Part shown: positions 52,939 through 61,768 of the stretch, piece by piece
Position numbering within the stretch: position 1 is the stretch's first letter
Layout: every line of letters begins with the position of its first letter
Origin: an uncultured Collinsella sp.
Lineage (GTDB): Bacteria > Actinomycetota > Coriobacteriia > Coriobacteriales > Coriobacteriaceae
Assembly: GCA_958437935.1 (NCBI GenBank)
Contig: CAUBPS010000007.1
Coordinates: forward strand, 49,092 to 113,091
Length of the DNA: 64,000 nt
Direction of reading: 5' to 3'
Made by a program: the position numbers and the translations under genes
The notes under the pieces: model-generated
Told to the model about the DNA's origin: nothing
The model's input: the letters and a program-made list of their open reading frames with translations, nothing else
Databases searched by the model: none

Positions 52939-54411
52939 ATGATCAGCGGTATTTCCGAAATGCCCATCACGGATGAAAGCTATCCGTTTTCGAGCGCCGA
53001 GCGCTACTGTCATCTGAGCGCGTACGGCTACGTCGAGCGTGAGTATCGCGTTGACGGCACGGCCAACGTATACCGCACTGCCGATGAAGACGGCGGCGTG
53101 GAGGTTATGACCGCCGACGCCCCCTATTCCAACCGCATCGTTGTTCGCGCCCCGAAAGACCCGGCGCAGGCGAGCGGCAATGTGGTGGTCGAGATCATCA
53201 ACCCCACGTCGTTCATGGAAATCGAGCGCATGTGGATCTTGGGCTACGGCGAGTTTGTGCGCTCCGGCGACATCTATGTTGGCATTACCAGCAAGCCCAA
53301 CACCATCGCCAAGCTCAAGGAATTCAATCCCGATCGCTATGGCTTTATGAGCTGGGCAAACCCGACTCCCGAGCGCCCCTTCGACTACGATCCGAAGCAG
53401 CTCGAGCGCGGCGGCGCGCTTCCCGATATGGACATCTCCTACGAGACGGGCCTGTTTTGGGACATGCTGACCGATCTTGCCTGGTTACTGCGCGGAGACT
53501 CCGACCTCAACCCCATTCGCGATTATCCTCGCCAGACGATCTGCCTTACGGGATGGTCGCAGTCCGGCGCCTACCTGTTCCGCTACCTCAACAGCTTTGC
53601 CTATCGCGAGGACGTGTGCCGTGACGGTCGCGTGTTTGACGGATATCTGTCCGGCGGTGGTATCCACTCGATGTGCATTCCCGTCAACCAGTACGAGAGC
53701 GACCGAGGGTATGCGCACCACCTGCTGCGCGTCGAGCATGCCGAGGAGCCGTTTATCGCCCTTCAGACCGAGAGTGAGAATGGTCGCTTTGAGAGCTGGC
53801 GCACGCTTATACCCGATAGCGACGATCCCGATTTTAAGTACCGACTGTATGAGGTGACGGGATCCTCCCACGATACGCAGTGGAGCTATGTCGACTATTA
53901 CCAGGACGACGAGGACCTCAAGCGCATCGATCATTTGCCGGTGTACGTCGGCAAGCACGCCGAGGCAAACGCCTACCCGTCGCAGTACCTCTTCCACGCC
54001 GCCTTCCGCAACCTGTTCCGCTGGGTTCGCACGGGGGCCGCACCGGCGACGTGCCCACGCATTGAGCTGGATACGAACGGCGAGAACGTAAAGGATGCCT
54101 TGGGCAACACCAAGGGCGGCCTTCGCACTTGCCTGCTCGAGCATCCGTTTGCCCGCTATTCCAACACGAGTCTGGTGGAGCCGGGCCAGGGCACGGTCGA
54201 CAAGACGAGCGACAAGGATGGACTGTTTGGCCATATGGAGTCGTTTTCGGCATCGATGCTCAAGGAGCTGTACGGATCGCTTGATAACTACCGTGCCCTG
54301 TGCGAGCGCGATACGGCAATCGAAGTGTCGCAAGGCTTCATTTGCGCTGAGGACGCCCAGGCGATCGTTGACTTTGCCGTGACGTCCGCCAGCGAGCGAG
54401 GACTGAACTAG
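52939..54411 (+). CDS. Alpha/beta-hydrolase domain protein, esterase-like
   Basis: A 490-residue protein without a signal peptide, so cytosolic. It has a large alpha/beta-hydrolase fold with nucleophile elbow TGWSQSGAYLFRY (Ser near residue 208), an early NVVVEIINPTSFMEIERMW segment and a late EVTGSSHDTQW that may carry the catalytic His. This matches the family often named alpha/beta hydrolase domain-containing protein, whose chemistry is mostly undescribed. As first gene of the esterase-glycosidase-PTS cluster, it may remove an acyl group from an imported glycoside. GGGGACGAG lies before the ATG. Confidence 0.75.
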   Translation: MISGISEMPITDESYPFSSAERYCHLSAYGYVEREYRVDGTANVYRTADEDGGVEVMTADAPYSNRIVVRAPKDPAQASGNVVVEIINPTSFMEIERMWILGYGEFVRSGDIYVGITSKPNTIAKLKEFNPDRYGFMSWANPTPERPFDYDPKQLERGGALPDMDISYETGLFWDMLTDLAWLLRGDSDLNPIRDYPRQTICLTGWSQSGAYLFRYLNSFAYREDVCRDGRVFDGYLSGGGIHSMCIPVNQYESDRGYAHHLLRVEHAEEPFIALQTESENGRFESWRTLIPDSDDPDFKYRLYEVTGSSHDTQWSYVDYYQDDEDLKRIDHLPVYVGKHAEANAYPSQYLFHAAFRNLFRWVRTGAAPATCPRIELDTNGENVKDALGNTKGGLRTCLLEHPFARYSNTSLVEPGQGTVDKTSDKDGLFGHMESFSASMLKELYGSLDNYRALCERDTAIEVSQGFICAEDAQAIVDFAVTSASERGLN

Positions 54412-54440
54412 TAGGTACCAAGACCAGAAAGGGGTCTGCA

Positions 54441-56063
54441 ATGGATATGACGTTGAATCAAGATGCTGCTACCGAGATGTGGCGTCCGGTTGTTCTGACG
54501 TTCGAGAGCGCCTGTTCGTTCGACAACCCGTTTTTGGATGTTGAGATTTGGGCGGAGTTTACCGGTCCGAGCGGCAGGGTAATCCGCCGTGAGGCCTACT
54601 GGGACGGCGAGTGTATCTATCGCGTGTCGTTTGCCCCGACCGAGCTCGGCGCTTGGAGCTACGTTATCGAGGCTCCCGAGCAGACCGGCCTTAATGGCTG
54701 CACGGGCAACGTCGAGGCCGTGCCGTACACCGGCGAACTCGATCTGTACCGCCACGGTTTTATCCGCGTTGCGGACAATCCGCATATGTTTGCCTATGCG
54801 GATGGCACGCCGTTCTTTTGGCTGGGCGATACTCATTGGGAGTTTGCCTATCGCGAGAGCTGGGACAAGTCGAACCACCCCGGTATGACGAGTCAGTTCC
54901 GCGGCATGGTCGACCTGCGCGTTGAGCAGGGCTTTACCGTCTATCAGACCAACCTGCGCTCTGACATGGGCGCGCGTGACCGCTATTGGATTGACGGTGG
55001 CATGGCCAAGGGCGCGGAGGATCTGCCCAATGTGGCGTTCTATCAGCAGGAGCTCGACCGCCGCATGGCCTATATCGCCGATGCCGGCTTGGTCAACGCG
55101 CTTGGACAGGCATGGGCATTTTCCATCCGCGGTGAGAACGCGGTCGAACACCAAAAGCATCTTGCCCGCTATCTGGTGGCGCGCTATGGCGCGTACCCCA
55201 TGGTGTGGACACTTGCCGGCGAGGTCGCCGGGTATGGCAAAGAAGACCGAGCCGCTTTGATCGACAGTTGGCGCGAGGTTGCCCTGGAGATCGAGGCCCG
55301 CGACGGCTATGGCCACCTGGCGACGGCGCACTATACCAACGAGCGACCTTTTGCCGACTACTACCAGGACGAGTCCTGGATGGATTTTACGCTCAACCAG
55401 GCCGGTCACGGAGATTACCTGATCAAGGCGAGCGATTACTTTGACTATCTGGAGGCTCATGGCGACAAGCCCTTCGTCGAGGGCGAGGCGCTCTACGAGT
55501 TCTGTTCGACGCTTGAGGAAATGGGCACGCGCCTGTGTACTGCAGACATGCTGCGCCGTGTGGCATACATCTGCATGCAGGCCGGCGGCGCCGGCTATAC
55601 CTACGGAGCCCAAGGTATCTGGGACAACGTGTGGGAGAGCCCCAAAGAGCTCGATCCCTTCATGGCGATCTTCAACCGCTTTGGCATTACGTGGGCCCAA
55701 GCGGTAGATGGAGAGGGCGCGGTCCAGATGGGCTACATGCGCTCCTTCTACGAAGACAATCACTTCTGGGAGCTCGCTCCCTACGAAACGACCGATGTGG
55801 GCAACCTGTTTGCCAACAAGGCTCCGCTGGCAACCGCCAATCAGGACCTTTCGCGCATCGTCGCGTACTTTGGCGATGCCGTGCGCCGAAAGCTTGCTAT
55901 CGAGGGCGTGCCGACGGGCGCTGCCTATGCAAGCCGATGGTTTAACCCCTGCACGGGCGCATACCGTGACGGCGAGGACATCCTTGCCGTCGCGGACAGC
56001 ATCACGCTGCCAGAAAAGCCTGAGGTCGGGGATTGGCTCCTCGTCCTCGAGCTCAAGGCATAA
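54441..56063 (+). CDS. Glycoside hydrolase with DUF5060 and DUF4038 domains (apiosidase-like)
   Basis: A 540-residue intracellular enzyme. The N-terminal Ig-like DUF5060 (about 12-90: FDNPFLDVEIWAEFTGPSG, YWDGECIYRVSFAPTELGAW) precedes a DUF4038 TIM barrel (about 105-440). The barrel shows FFWLGDTHWEF at its first strand, a possible acid/base Glu in WTLAGEVAGYG, HYTNERPFADYY, and a possible nucleophile Glu in FVEGEALYE. DUF4038 barrels include GH140, known to release D-apiose from plant glycans. No signal peptide exists, so the substrate must be imported first, presumably by the PTS genes that follow. Specificity is an inference from family and neighbours. Confidence 0.75.
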   Translation: MDMTLNQDAATEMWRPVVLTFESACSFDNPFLDVEIWAEFTGPSGRVIRREAYWDGECIYRVSFAPTELGAWSYVIEAPEQTGLNGCTGNVEAVPYTGELDLYRHGFIRVADNPHMFAYADGTPFFWLGDTHWEFAYRESWDKSNHPGMTSQFRGMVDLRVEQGFTVYQTNLRSDMGARDRYWIDGGMAKGAEDLPNVAFYQQELDRRMAYIADAGLVNALGQAWAFSIRGENAVEHQKHLARYLVARYGAYPMVWTLAGEVAGYGKEDRAALIDSWREVALEIEARDGYGHLATAHYTNERPFADYYQDESWMDFTLNQAGHGDYLIKASDYFDYLEAHGDKPFVEGEALYEFCSTLEEMGTRLCTADMLRRVAYICMQAGGAGYTYGAQGIWDNVWESPKELDPFMAIFNRFGITWAQAVDGEGAVQMGYMRSFYEDNHFWELAPYETTDVGNLFANKAPLATANQDLSRIVAYFGDAVRRKLAIEGVPTGAAYASRWFNPCTGAYRDGEDILAVADSITLPEKPEVGDWLLVLELKA

Positions 56064-56085
56064 CCATATTTTTCTTTGGTCATAG

Positions 56086-56114
56086 GCGGGAAAGAGTCGG
56101 CCGCAATTTCCCGC
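56086..56114 (+). other. Intercistronic hairpin between glycosidase and PTS genes
   Basis: GCGGGAAA pairs with TTTCCCGC around a 13-base loop. No T-tract follows, so it may adjust mRNA stability or be a weak attenuator. Confidence 0.4.
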
Positions 56115-56158
56115 TTGACAACTACGTGAACCGTTAAGAGAGGATCAGTGGACACGAA

Positions 56159-57430
56159 ATGAGCGTTCTCGATTCGATGCAGGGCTTCCTCGAGAAGCAT
56201 GTGGGCCCCATTGCCCACAAGGTGAGCAGCTTTAAGGTCGTAAAGGGTCTTATGTCCGGCATGATGTCGACCATGCCCGTTACGTTGGGCGTGGCGCTGC
56301 TGTCAATTATCAACGGACTGCCGATTCCGCCGCTGCAGGCGTTCCTTACCAGCACCGGCATGTCGGCGACGATTAGCGATGTGCTGGTCGTTACCATGAA
56401 CCTCGGCGCCATCTACATGTGTGCCTCGGTCTCGTACGCCTACGGCAAGGTGCTCGAGAACAAGGGCCTTACGTCGACGGTTGCGGCCATCGGTGTCTTG
56501 CTCCTCCTGATCCCGCTGGGTCATGCCGAGGACGGCTCCACGTTTATCGCCACCAGCTATCTGGGAAGCTCGGGTCTGTTCGTGGCGCTGCTCGTGGCAC
56601 TGATCGTGCCCAAGGCGCTCAACTTCCTTATGAAGCATATGGCTATTCCCATGCCCGATTCCGTCCCGCAGTTTGTTACCGATTCGCTGTCTCCGATGTT
56701 CTGCGCCATCGTCATCTTCACCACGGCTGCTCTGGTTAAGTGGGGCATGGGCATGACGAGCTTCGGCGATGTCTTTAACCTCATCAACAGCACCATTGCC
56801 ACTCCCGTTATGTTCCTGGGCTCCAGCCCCTGGGCCGTTGTCATTTACTTTACGCTGTGCAACCTGCTGTTCTTCTTTGGTATCCACCCCAGCGTCCTGA
56901 TGGGCGTGTACATGCCGGTTATCCAGGCCTGCGCTCTTGCCAACACCGAGGCATTCGTTGCCGGCCAGCCACTGCCGTACCTGTCGTTCATCATCATGTT
57001 CTCTGTCGGTTCTGTTGACGCCCTTGGCATGGAGCTTGCGCTGCTCACGGCCAAGTCCGAGCGCTACAAGGCCCTCTCCAAGATTGCCCTGGTGCCCGCA
57101 CTCTTCAACATCTCCGAGCCCATCATCTTCGGTACGCCCATTGCCATGAACCCTTATATGTTCATCCCCTACATCCTGCTCAAGCCCGTGGCCTGCATTG
57201 CTGCCGCCGTCGGCCTGATGCTCGGTCTGGGCAATGCATTTAACCCGACCATTTCCATGCCGTTTGTCGTGCCGCTGCCCATCAGCAACTTCTTTACGGG
57301 CGGCATTGGCCTGGTCGCAATCGTCCTCGCCGCAATCCTGCTGGTCGGACTGCTGTTTATCCCGTTCGTCAAGATGGCCGATAAGGAGGCACTGGCCGAG
57401 GAAGCTGCTGCAAAGGCTTCTGCCGAGTAG
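56159..57430 (+). CDS. PTS system IIC component, lactose/cellobiose family
   Basis: A 423-residue sugar-transport channel with about ten membrane segments. It begins with an amphipathic FLEKHVGPIAHKVSSFKVVK; the family motifs VALLSIINGLPIPP, FFGIHPSVLMGVYMPV and the glutamate-containing FNISEPIIFGTPIAMNPYMF are seen. The latter is the IIC(Cel) sugar-binding loop. It moves a beta-linked di- or oligosaccharide into the cell while IIB phosphorylates it. IIB and IIA are separate genes downstream, as in the cellobiose/chitobiose type. It lies 95 bases after the glycosidase, behind a small hairpin. Confidence 0.92.
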   Translation: MSVLDSMQGFLEKHVGPIAHKVSSFKVVKGLMSGMMSTMPVTLGVALLSIINGLPIPPLQAFLTSTGMSATISDVLVVTMNLGAIYMCASVSYAYGKVLENKGLTSTVAAIGVLLLLIPLGHAEDGSTFIATSYLGSSGLFVALLVALIVPKALNFLMKHMAIPMPDSVPQFVTDSLSPMFCAIVIFTTAALVKWGMGMTSFGDVFNLINSTIATPVMFLGSSPWAVVIYFTLCNLLFFFGIHPSVLMGVYMPVIQACALANTEAFVAGQPLPYLSFIIMFSVGSVDALGMELALLTAKSERYKALSKIALVPALFNISEPIIFGTPIAMNPYMFIPYILLKPVACIAAAVGLMLGLGNAFNPTISMPFVVPLPISNFFTGGIGLVAIVLAAILLVGLLFIPFVKMADKEALAEEAAAKASAE

Positions 57431-57520
57431 GTCATTGTCCACAAGTTCGAAGGTTCGGCCGATCGCGTTGATCGCCGAAACATATAAGTCCCTGTGAGGG
57501 GTTACAGGAAAGGAACTGCA

Positions 57521-57823
57521 ATGAAAAACATCGTTCTAATGTGCGCCGGCGGCATGTCCACGAGCACCATCATGAAGAACATCAAGAAGGCTGCTGACGC
57601 CGAGGGTCTGGAGTGCGAGGTCTCCGCCCACGCCGTCAACGAGGCCGCGACCATTGGCCGCAATGCCGACTGCATCCTGCTTGGGCCGCAGGTTGGCTAT
57701 GCCAAGGACGAGGTCTGCGCCGCATGTCCCGAGGTGCCGGTGGGCGTGATCCCCATGACCACCTACGGCATGATGGACGGCGTTAAGGCGCTAGCCCAAG
57801 CCAAGGAACTGATGAGGCTGTAA
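57521..57823 (+). CDS. PTS system IIB component, lactose/cellobiose family
   Basis: A 100-residue phosphocarrier. The phosphorylated cysteine is Cys8 in MKNIVLMCAGGMSTS, with the usual P-loop-like glycines after it; LLGPQVGYAKDEV and MTTYGMMDG complete the fold. It takes phosphate from IIA and gives it to the sugar in IIC. The ATG at 57521 has AGGAAAGGA upstream; an in-frame ATG further up lacks such a site. The IIA gene starts 2 bases after its stop codon. Confidence 0.95.
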   Translation: MKNIVLMCAGGMSTSTIMKNIKKAADAEGLECEVSAHAVNEAATIGRNADCILLGPQVGYAKDEVCAACPEVPVGVIPMTTYGMMDGVKALAQAKELMRL

Positions 57824-57825
57824 GC

Positions 57826-58143
57826 ATGACGACGGAAGAGATTCAGCTTCAGAGCTTTCAGATCATTGCAGGCGTCGGCTGCGCGCGTAGCTGCTATATC
57901 GATGCGATTCACCTGGCCCGCGACGGTAAGTTCGAAGAGGCCGAGGCAAAGATCGCCGAGGGCCAGCAGCATTATGCCGAGGGTCACGCGGCTCACGGCG
58001 GCCTTGTCCAGCAGACGGCTGCCGGCGAGGACCTGAGCATCGACCTTTTGGTCGTTCATGCCGAGGACCAGCTTATGAGTGCCGAGGGCTTTGGCATCCT
58101 GGCCAAGGAGTTCGTGGACGTCTATCGCAAGATGGGTGCTTAG
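57826..58143 (+). CDS. PTS system IIA component, lactose/cellobiose family
   Basis: A 105-residue helical trimer protein of the IIA(Lac/Cel) type. His78 in LLVVHAEDQLMSAE is the phosphorylated residue by family likeness; the Asp three residues later (Asp81) binds the central metal. HYAEGHAAHGGLVQQTAAGE is the preceding helix. It passes phosphate from HPr to IIB. No HPr or EI gene is in the window. It is last in the PTS operon and is followed by a strong terminator. Confidence 0.95.
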   Translation: MTTEEIQLQSFQIIAGVGCARSCYIDAIHLARDGKFEEAEAKIAEGQQHYAEGHAAHGGLVQQTAAGEDLSIDLLVVHAEDQLMSAEGFGILAKEFVDVYRKMGA

Positions 58144-58231
58144 CCACCGGCTTTGCCGACAGGCCATTGTCGCGGCACATACTTGCGCCGAAGAGACGGC
58201 AACGAGCCCGTTCACATACAGGTACGGATAG

Positions 58232-58257
58232 AGAGGGTCCTTCGGGACCCTCTTTTT
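58232..58257 (+). terminator. Terminator of the PTS operon
   Basis: AGAGGGTCC-TTCG-GGACCCTCT followed by four more T: a nine-base-pair stem closed by a stable TTCG tetraloop. Confidence 0.95.
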
Positions 58258-58290
58258 GTTCCCCTTGTATGTTCAGAATGTTTATATACC

Positions 58291-58395
58291 GTTTAGGCTG
58301 ATTTCTCTACCGTTTACGGGTATTTCGCGTTAAACTTCTAAACAGAAGAGTAAAACATTTAGTAAACAGAACAAAACGAAACATGCGTCTGTTTA
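58291..58395 (+). promoter_or_regulatory. Cluster of GTTTA/TAAAC half-sites upstream of the isomerase operon
   Basis: GTTTA occurs at 58291-58295, 58312-58316 and 58391-58395; TAAAC at 58331-58335, 58339-58343 and 58363-58367. TACCGTTTA occurs twice, 21 bases apart. The half-sites are those of the inverted repeat at the first LacI promoter, so this operon is probably part of its regulon. Confidence 0.5.
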
Positions 58396-58423
58396 CTGAA
58401 CATGTGACTAGGGGAGGACGTAC

Positions 58424-59824
58424 ATGGATAAGATCAAGCTCGGTTTTGTGCCCACGCGCCGCAGTATCTTTAGCGCGCCGGACGCGATCAAGTATCGCGG
58501 TCTGACGGCTGACCGCCTGCGCGAGATCGGCGTCGACATCGTCGATATCGACGACATCAACGACGAGGGCCTGCTGTTCGACGACAGCCATATCGAGCCC
58601 ATCGTCAAGAAGTTCCGCGCCGAGGGCGTCGACGGCATCATGCTCTGTCACGCCAACTTTGGCACCGAGTACGTCTGCGCCCGCCTTGCCCGCGAGCTCG
58701 GCCTGCCCGTGCTGCTGTGGGGCCCGCGCGACGAGCGCCCCGAGCCCGACGGCACCCGCCTGCGCGACAGCCAGTGTGGCCTGTTCGCCACCGGCAAGGT
58801 TCTGCGCCGCTTCCAGGTCCCCTTCACCTACATGACCAACTGCCGCCTGACCGATCCCGAGTTCGAGCGTGGCGTTTGGGACTTCCTGGCCGTGTGCAAC
58901 GTCGTTAAGACCTTCAAGCACACCCGCATCCTGCAGATGGCCACCCGTCCGTTCGACTTCTGGTCGACCATGTGCAACGAGGGCGAGCTGCTCGAGAAGT
59001 TCAACATACAGCTTTCGCCCATCCCCATGACCGAGCTAGTTCAGGCTGTGCGTGACGCTCAGGCCGACGAGCAGGCCATGTCCGCCATGCTCGCCCACAT
59101 CGCCGACAGCTTTGAGATCTGCATCCCCGAGGACAAGGTCCCCGCGGTCGCAGGACTCGCCATCGCCATGAAGCGCCTGGTCGAGAAGTACGGCTGCAAC
59201 GCTGGCGCCATCCAGTGCTGGAATGCCCTGCAGGACGAGCTAGGCATTATGCCCTGCGCCGCCAACGCCATTCTCAACGAGATGGGTATCCCCATCGTGT
59301 GCGAGACCGACATCCACGGCGCTATCACCGCGCTGATGGTCGAGGCCGCCGATCTGGGTCGTCACCGTGGCATGTTCGCCGACTGGACGGTTCGTCATCC
59401 CGACAACGAGAACGGCGAGCTGCTGCAGCACTGCGGCCCTTGGCCCTGCAGCTGCGCGGCCGTCAAGCCCAAGCTCACCTACCCGCTGGCCTTCGATCAC
59501 CCCGGCGCGCTGACGGCCGAGGCCAAGCACGGCGACCTCACCCTTGCCCGCTTTGACGGCGACAACGGCGAGTATTCGCTGCTGCTGGGCAACGCCCGCG
59601 GCATCGACGGCCCGGCCGGCATGGGCACCTACCTGTGGGTCGAGGTCGAGAACCTCAAGCGCCTCGAGGCCAAGATCGTCGAGGGCCCCTACATCCACCA
59701 CTGCGTGGCCATCCATGCCAACGTGGTGCCGGTGCTCTATGAGGCATGCAAGTACATCGGCATTGCCCCCGACCTGTACGACCCCATCGAAGAAGACGTC
59801 AAAGCCTACCTGCGAGGAGAGTAG
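58424..59824 (+). CDS. Sugar isomerase of the L-fucose/L-arabinose isomerase fold
   Basis: A 466-residue cytosolic protein. The N-terminus (KLGFVPTRRSIFSAPDAIKY) and the middle region (GVDGIMLCHANFGTEYVCAR; CWNALQDELGIMPCAANAIL; GIPIVCETDIHGAITALMV) resemble L-fucose isomerase-family proteins. The Glu/Asp/His metal ligands probably include the Glu and Asp of CETDIHG and late histidines. Such enzymes interconvert an aldose and a ketose with a divalent metal. It starts a four-gene unit with split transketolase and FGGY kinase. The natural aldose could be D-apiose; the sequence alone does not prove it. GGGGAGGACG lies before the ATG. Confidence 0.75.
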   Translation: MDKIKLGFVPTRRSIFSAPDAIKYRGLTADRLREIGVDIVDIDDINDEGLLFDDSHIEPIVKKFRAEGVDGIMLCHANFGTEYVCARLARELGLPVLLWGPRDERPEPDGTRLRDSQCGLFATGKVLRRFQVPFTYMTNCRLTDPEFERGVWDFLAVCNVVKTFKHTRILQMATRPFDFWSTMCNEGELLEKFNIQLSPIPMTELVQAVRDAQADEQAMSAMLAHIADSFEICIPEDKVPAVAGLAIAMKRLVEKYGCNAGAIQCWNALQDELGIMPCAANAILNEMGIPIVCETDIHGAITALMVEAADLGRHRGMFADWTVRHPDNENGELLQHCGPWPCSCAAVKPKLTYPLAFDHPGALTAEAKHGDLTLARFDGDNGEYSLLLGNARGIDGPAGMGTYLWVEVENLKRLEAKIVEGPYIHHCVAIHANVVPVLYEACKYIGIAPDLYDPIEEDVKAYLRGE

Positions 59825-59826
59825 AA

Positions 59827-60663
59827 ATGGCAACGATTGAAGAGCTTGAGTCCCTGCGTTGGGATCTTCGCCGCGATTGCGTCGACATCATCATGGCCGG
59901 CGCCGGCGGCCACATCGGCGGCGACATGTCGGTCATCGACGCGCTCATGACCCTCTACGCCAACCACCTCAACATTACGCCCGAGACCGTCGACGACCCC
60001 AATCGTGATCGCTTCGTCCTCTCCAAGGGTCACGCCATGGAGGCCTACTACGCGGTGCTGTGCCGCGAGGGCTACCTGGACCTCGACGACGTCAAGGCCC
60101 GCTTCTCCAAGTTCGGCAGCCCCTATATCGGCCACCCCAACAACAAGCTCAAGGGCATCGAGATGAACTCGGGCTCGCTGGGCCACGGCCTGCCCGTGGC
60201 CGTGGGCATGGCGCTCGCCGGCAAGATGGACGGTCGCGACTACCGCGTCTACACCATCATGGGCGATGGCGAGCTTGCTGAGGGCTCGGTCTGGGAGGGC
60301 GCCATGAGCGGCGGCAACTACCAGCTCGATAACCTGTGCGCGCTCGTGGACCGCAACCGCCTGCAGATCAGCGGCAGCACCGAGGACGTCATGAAACAGG
60401 ACTCGCAGGAGGAGCGCTGGGCCGCCTTCGGTTGGAACGTGCTGTCCATTCCGGGCAACGACGTCCAGGCCATCGACGCCGCGCTGACGCTTGCCGCCGA
60501 GACCAAGGGCAAGCCCACGGTCATCATCCTCAACACCGTTAAGGGCTACGGCTCGCCGGTTATGGAGGACAAGGCCAGCTGGCATCACCACCTGCCCAAC
60601 GATGAGGAATATGCCCAGATCATCGCCGATTTCGCTGCCCACAAGGAGGCCATCAATGGCTAA
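59827..60663 (+). CDS. Transketolase, N-terminal subunit
   Basis: A 278-residue half transketolase. It holds the thiamine-diphosphate binding part: SKGHAMEAYYAVL, and the GDG...N motif MGDGELAEGSVWEGAMSGGN followed by LCALVDRNRLQ. IGGDMSVIDALMTLY is the opening helix. It pairs with the C-terminal half encoded next, with which it overlaps by 8 bases. Split transketolases are used for ordinary pentose phosphates but also as dedicated enzymes in catabolic operons, including apulose-4-phosphate cleavage in D-apiose degradation. It starts 2 bases after the isomerase stop codon. Confidence 0.9.
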   Translation: MATIEELESLRWDLRRDCVDIIMAGAGGHIGGDMSVIDALMTLYANHLNITPETVDDPNRDRFVLSKGHAMEAYYAVLCREGYLDLDDVKARFSKFGSPYIGHPNNKLKGIEMNSGSLGHGLPVAVGMALAGKMDGRDYRVYTIMGDGELAEGSVWEGAMSGGNYQLDNLCALVDRNRLQISGSTEDVMKQDSQEERWAAFGWNVLSIPGNDVQAIDAALTLAAETKGKPTVIILNTVKGYGSPVMEDKASWHHHLPNDEEYAQIIADFAAHKEAING

Positions 60664-61594
60664 CAAGATCGCCAACCGCAAGGTTATCTGCGACACGCTG
60701 CTCGAGGCCGCCGCAACCGATAAAGACATCGTCGTCTTGTGCTCCGACTCCCGCGGCTCCGCGTCGCTCACGCCGTTCTTCGATCAGTATCCCCAGCAGT
60801 CCATTGAGGTGGGCATTGCCGAGCAGGACTTGGTGAGCATCGCCGCCGGCATGGCCTCGTGCGGCAAGAAGGCCTGGGCCGCCTCGCCGGCGTCCTTTGT
60901 GACCACGCGTTCGTATGAGCAGTGCAAGGTCGACGTTTCGTACTCCAACACCAACGTCAAGCTCATCGGCATCTCGGGCGGCGTGTCCTACGGCGCCCTG
61001 GGTATGAGCCACCACTCCGCGCAGGATATCGCCGCCATGAGCGCGATCCCTAACATGCGCGTGTACCTGCCGAGCGACCGCTTCCAGACCGCCGAGCTCG
61101 TGCGCGCCTTGGTCGCCGACAACAAGCCGGCCTACATCCGCGTGGGCCGCAACCCGGTCGAGGACGTGTACACCGAGGACGAGTGCCCGTTCCAGATGGA
61201 TCGCGCCACCTGGGTGCGTCGCGGCGCCGATGTGACGATTGTCGCCACCGGCGAGATGGTCCGCCATGCCGTGGACGCCGCCGATCTGCTGGCCGAGCAG
61301 GGCATCTCGGCAACGGTGCTCGATATGTACTGCGTCAAGCCGCTCGATGCCGAGGCTGTGATCGAGGCCGCCGGTGCCACGCGCGCCGTCGTGACCGTCG
61401 AGGAGCACAGCCCCTTCGGCGGCCTGGGCTCCATGGTCGCGCAGGTCGTGGGCGAGCATTGCCCGCGTCCGGTCAAGTGCCTGAGCCTGCCCGATGCGCC
61501 GGTCATCACCGGCACGAGCCCCGAGGTCTTTGCGCACTACGGCCTGACGGGCGAGGGAATCGCCAAGACGGTCGCCGAGTTCCTCGGCAACTAG
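60656..61594 (+). CDS. Transketolase, C-terminal subunit
   Basis: A 312-residue partner subunit with the pyrimidine-binding and C-terminal domains. VGIAEQDLVSIAAGMASCGK contains the catalytic Glu that activates thiamine diphosphate; TRSYEQCKVDVSYSNTNVKL and GVSYGALGMSHHSAQDIAAM (phosphate-binding histidines) follow, then VEEHSPFGGLGSMVAQV. Translation starts inside the first-subunit gene (ATG 60656, AAGGAGG 6 bases upstream), securing equal amounts of both halves. Confidence 0.92.
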   Translation: MANKIANRKVICDTLLEAAATDKDIVVLCSDSRGSASLTPFFDQYPQQSIEVGIAEQDLVSIAAGMASCGKKAWAASPASFVTTRSYEQCKVDVSYSNTNVKLIGISGGVSYGALGMSHHSAQDIAAMSAIPNMRVYLPSDRFQTAELVRALVADNKPAYIRVGRNPVEDVYTEDECPFQMDRATWVRRGADVTIVATGEMVRHAVDAADLLAEQGISATVLDMYCVKPLDAEAVIEAAGATRAVVTVEEHSPFGGLGSMVAQVVGEHCPRPVKCLSLPDAPVITGTSPEVFAHYGLTGEGIAKTVAEFLGN

Positions 61595-61768
61595 TAGAAA
61601 CAGACGCTGCGCGGCCGCCAAGCACCGCACCTTGCCGTTCAAACCGTCGCCTGCGTACACAGAGTATGCGGCGCTCCTCTTTCACGGCAATCTGCGGCAC
61701 TTGACGGCCGCTCGCTCCTTGTCCGTCGGGTTTTAGTTTTTGAATCGACGGGGGAGACAGGAGAGTAC

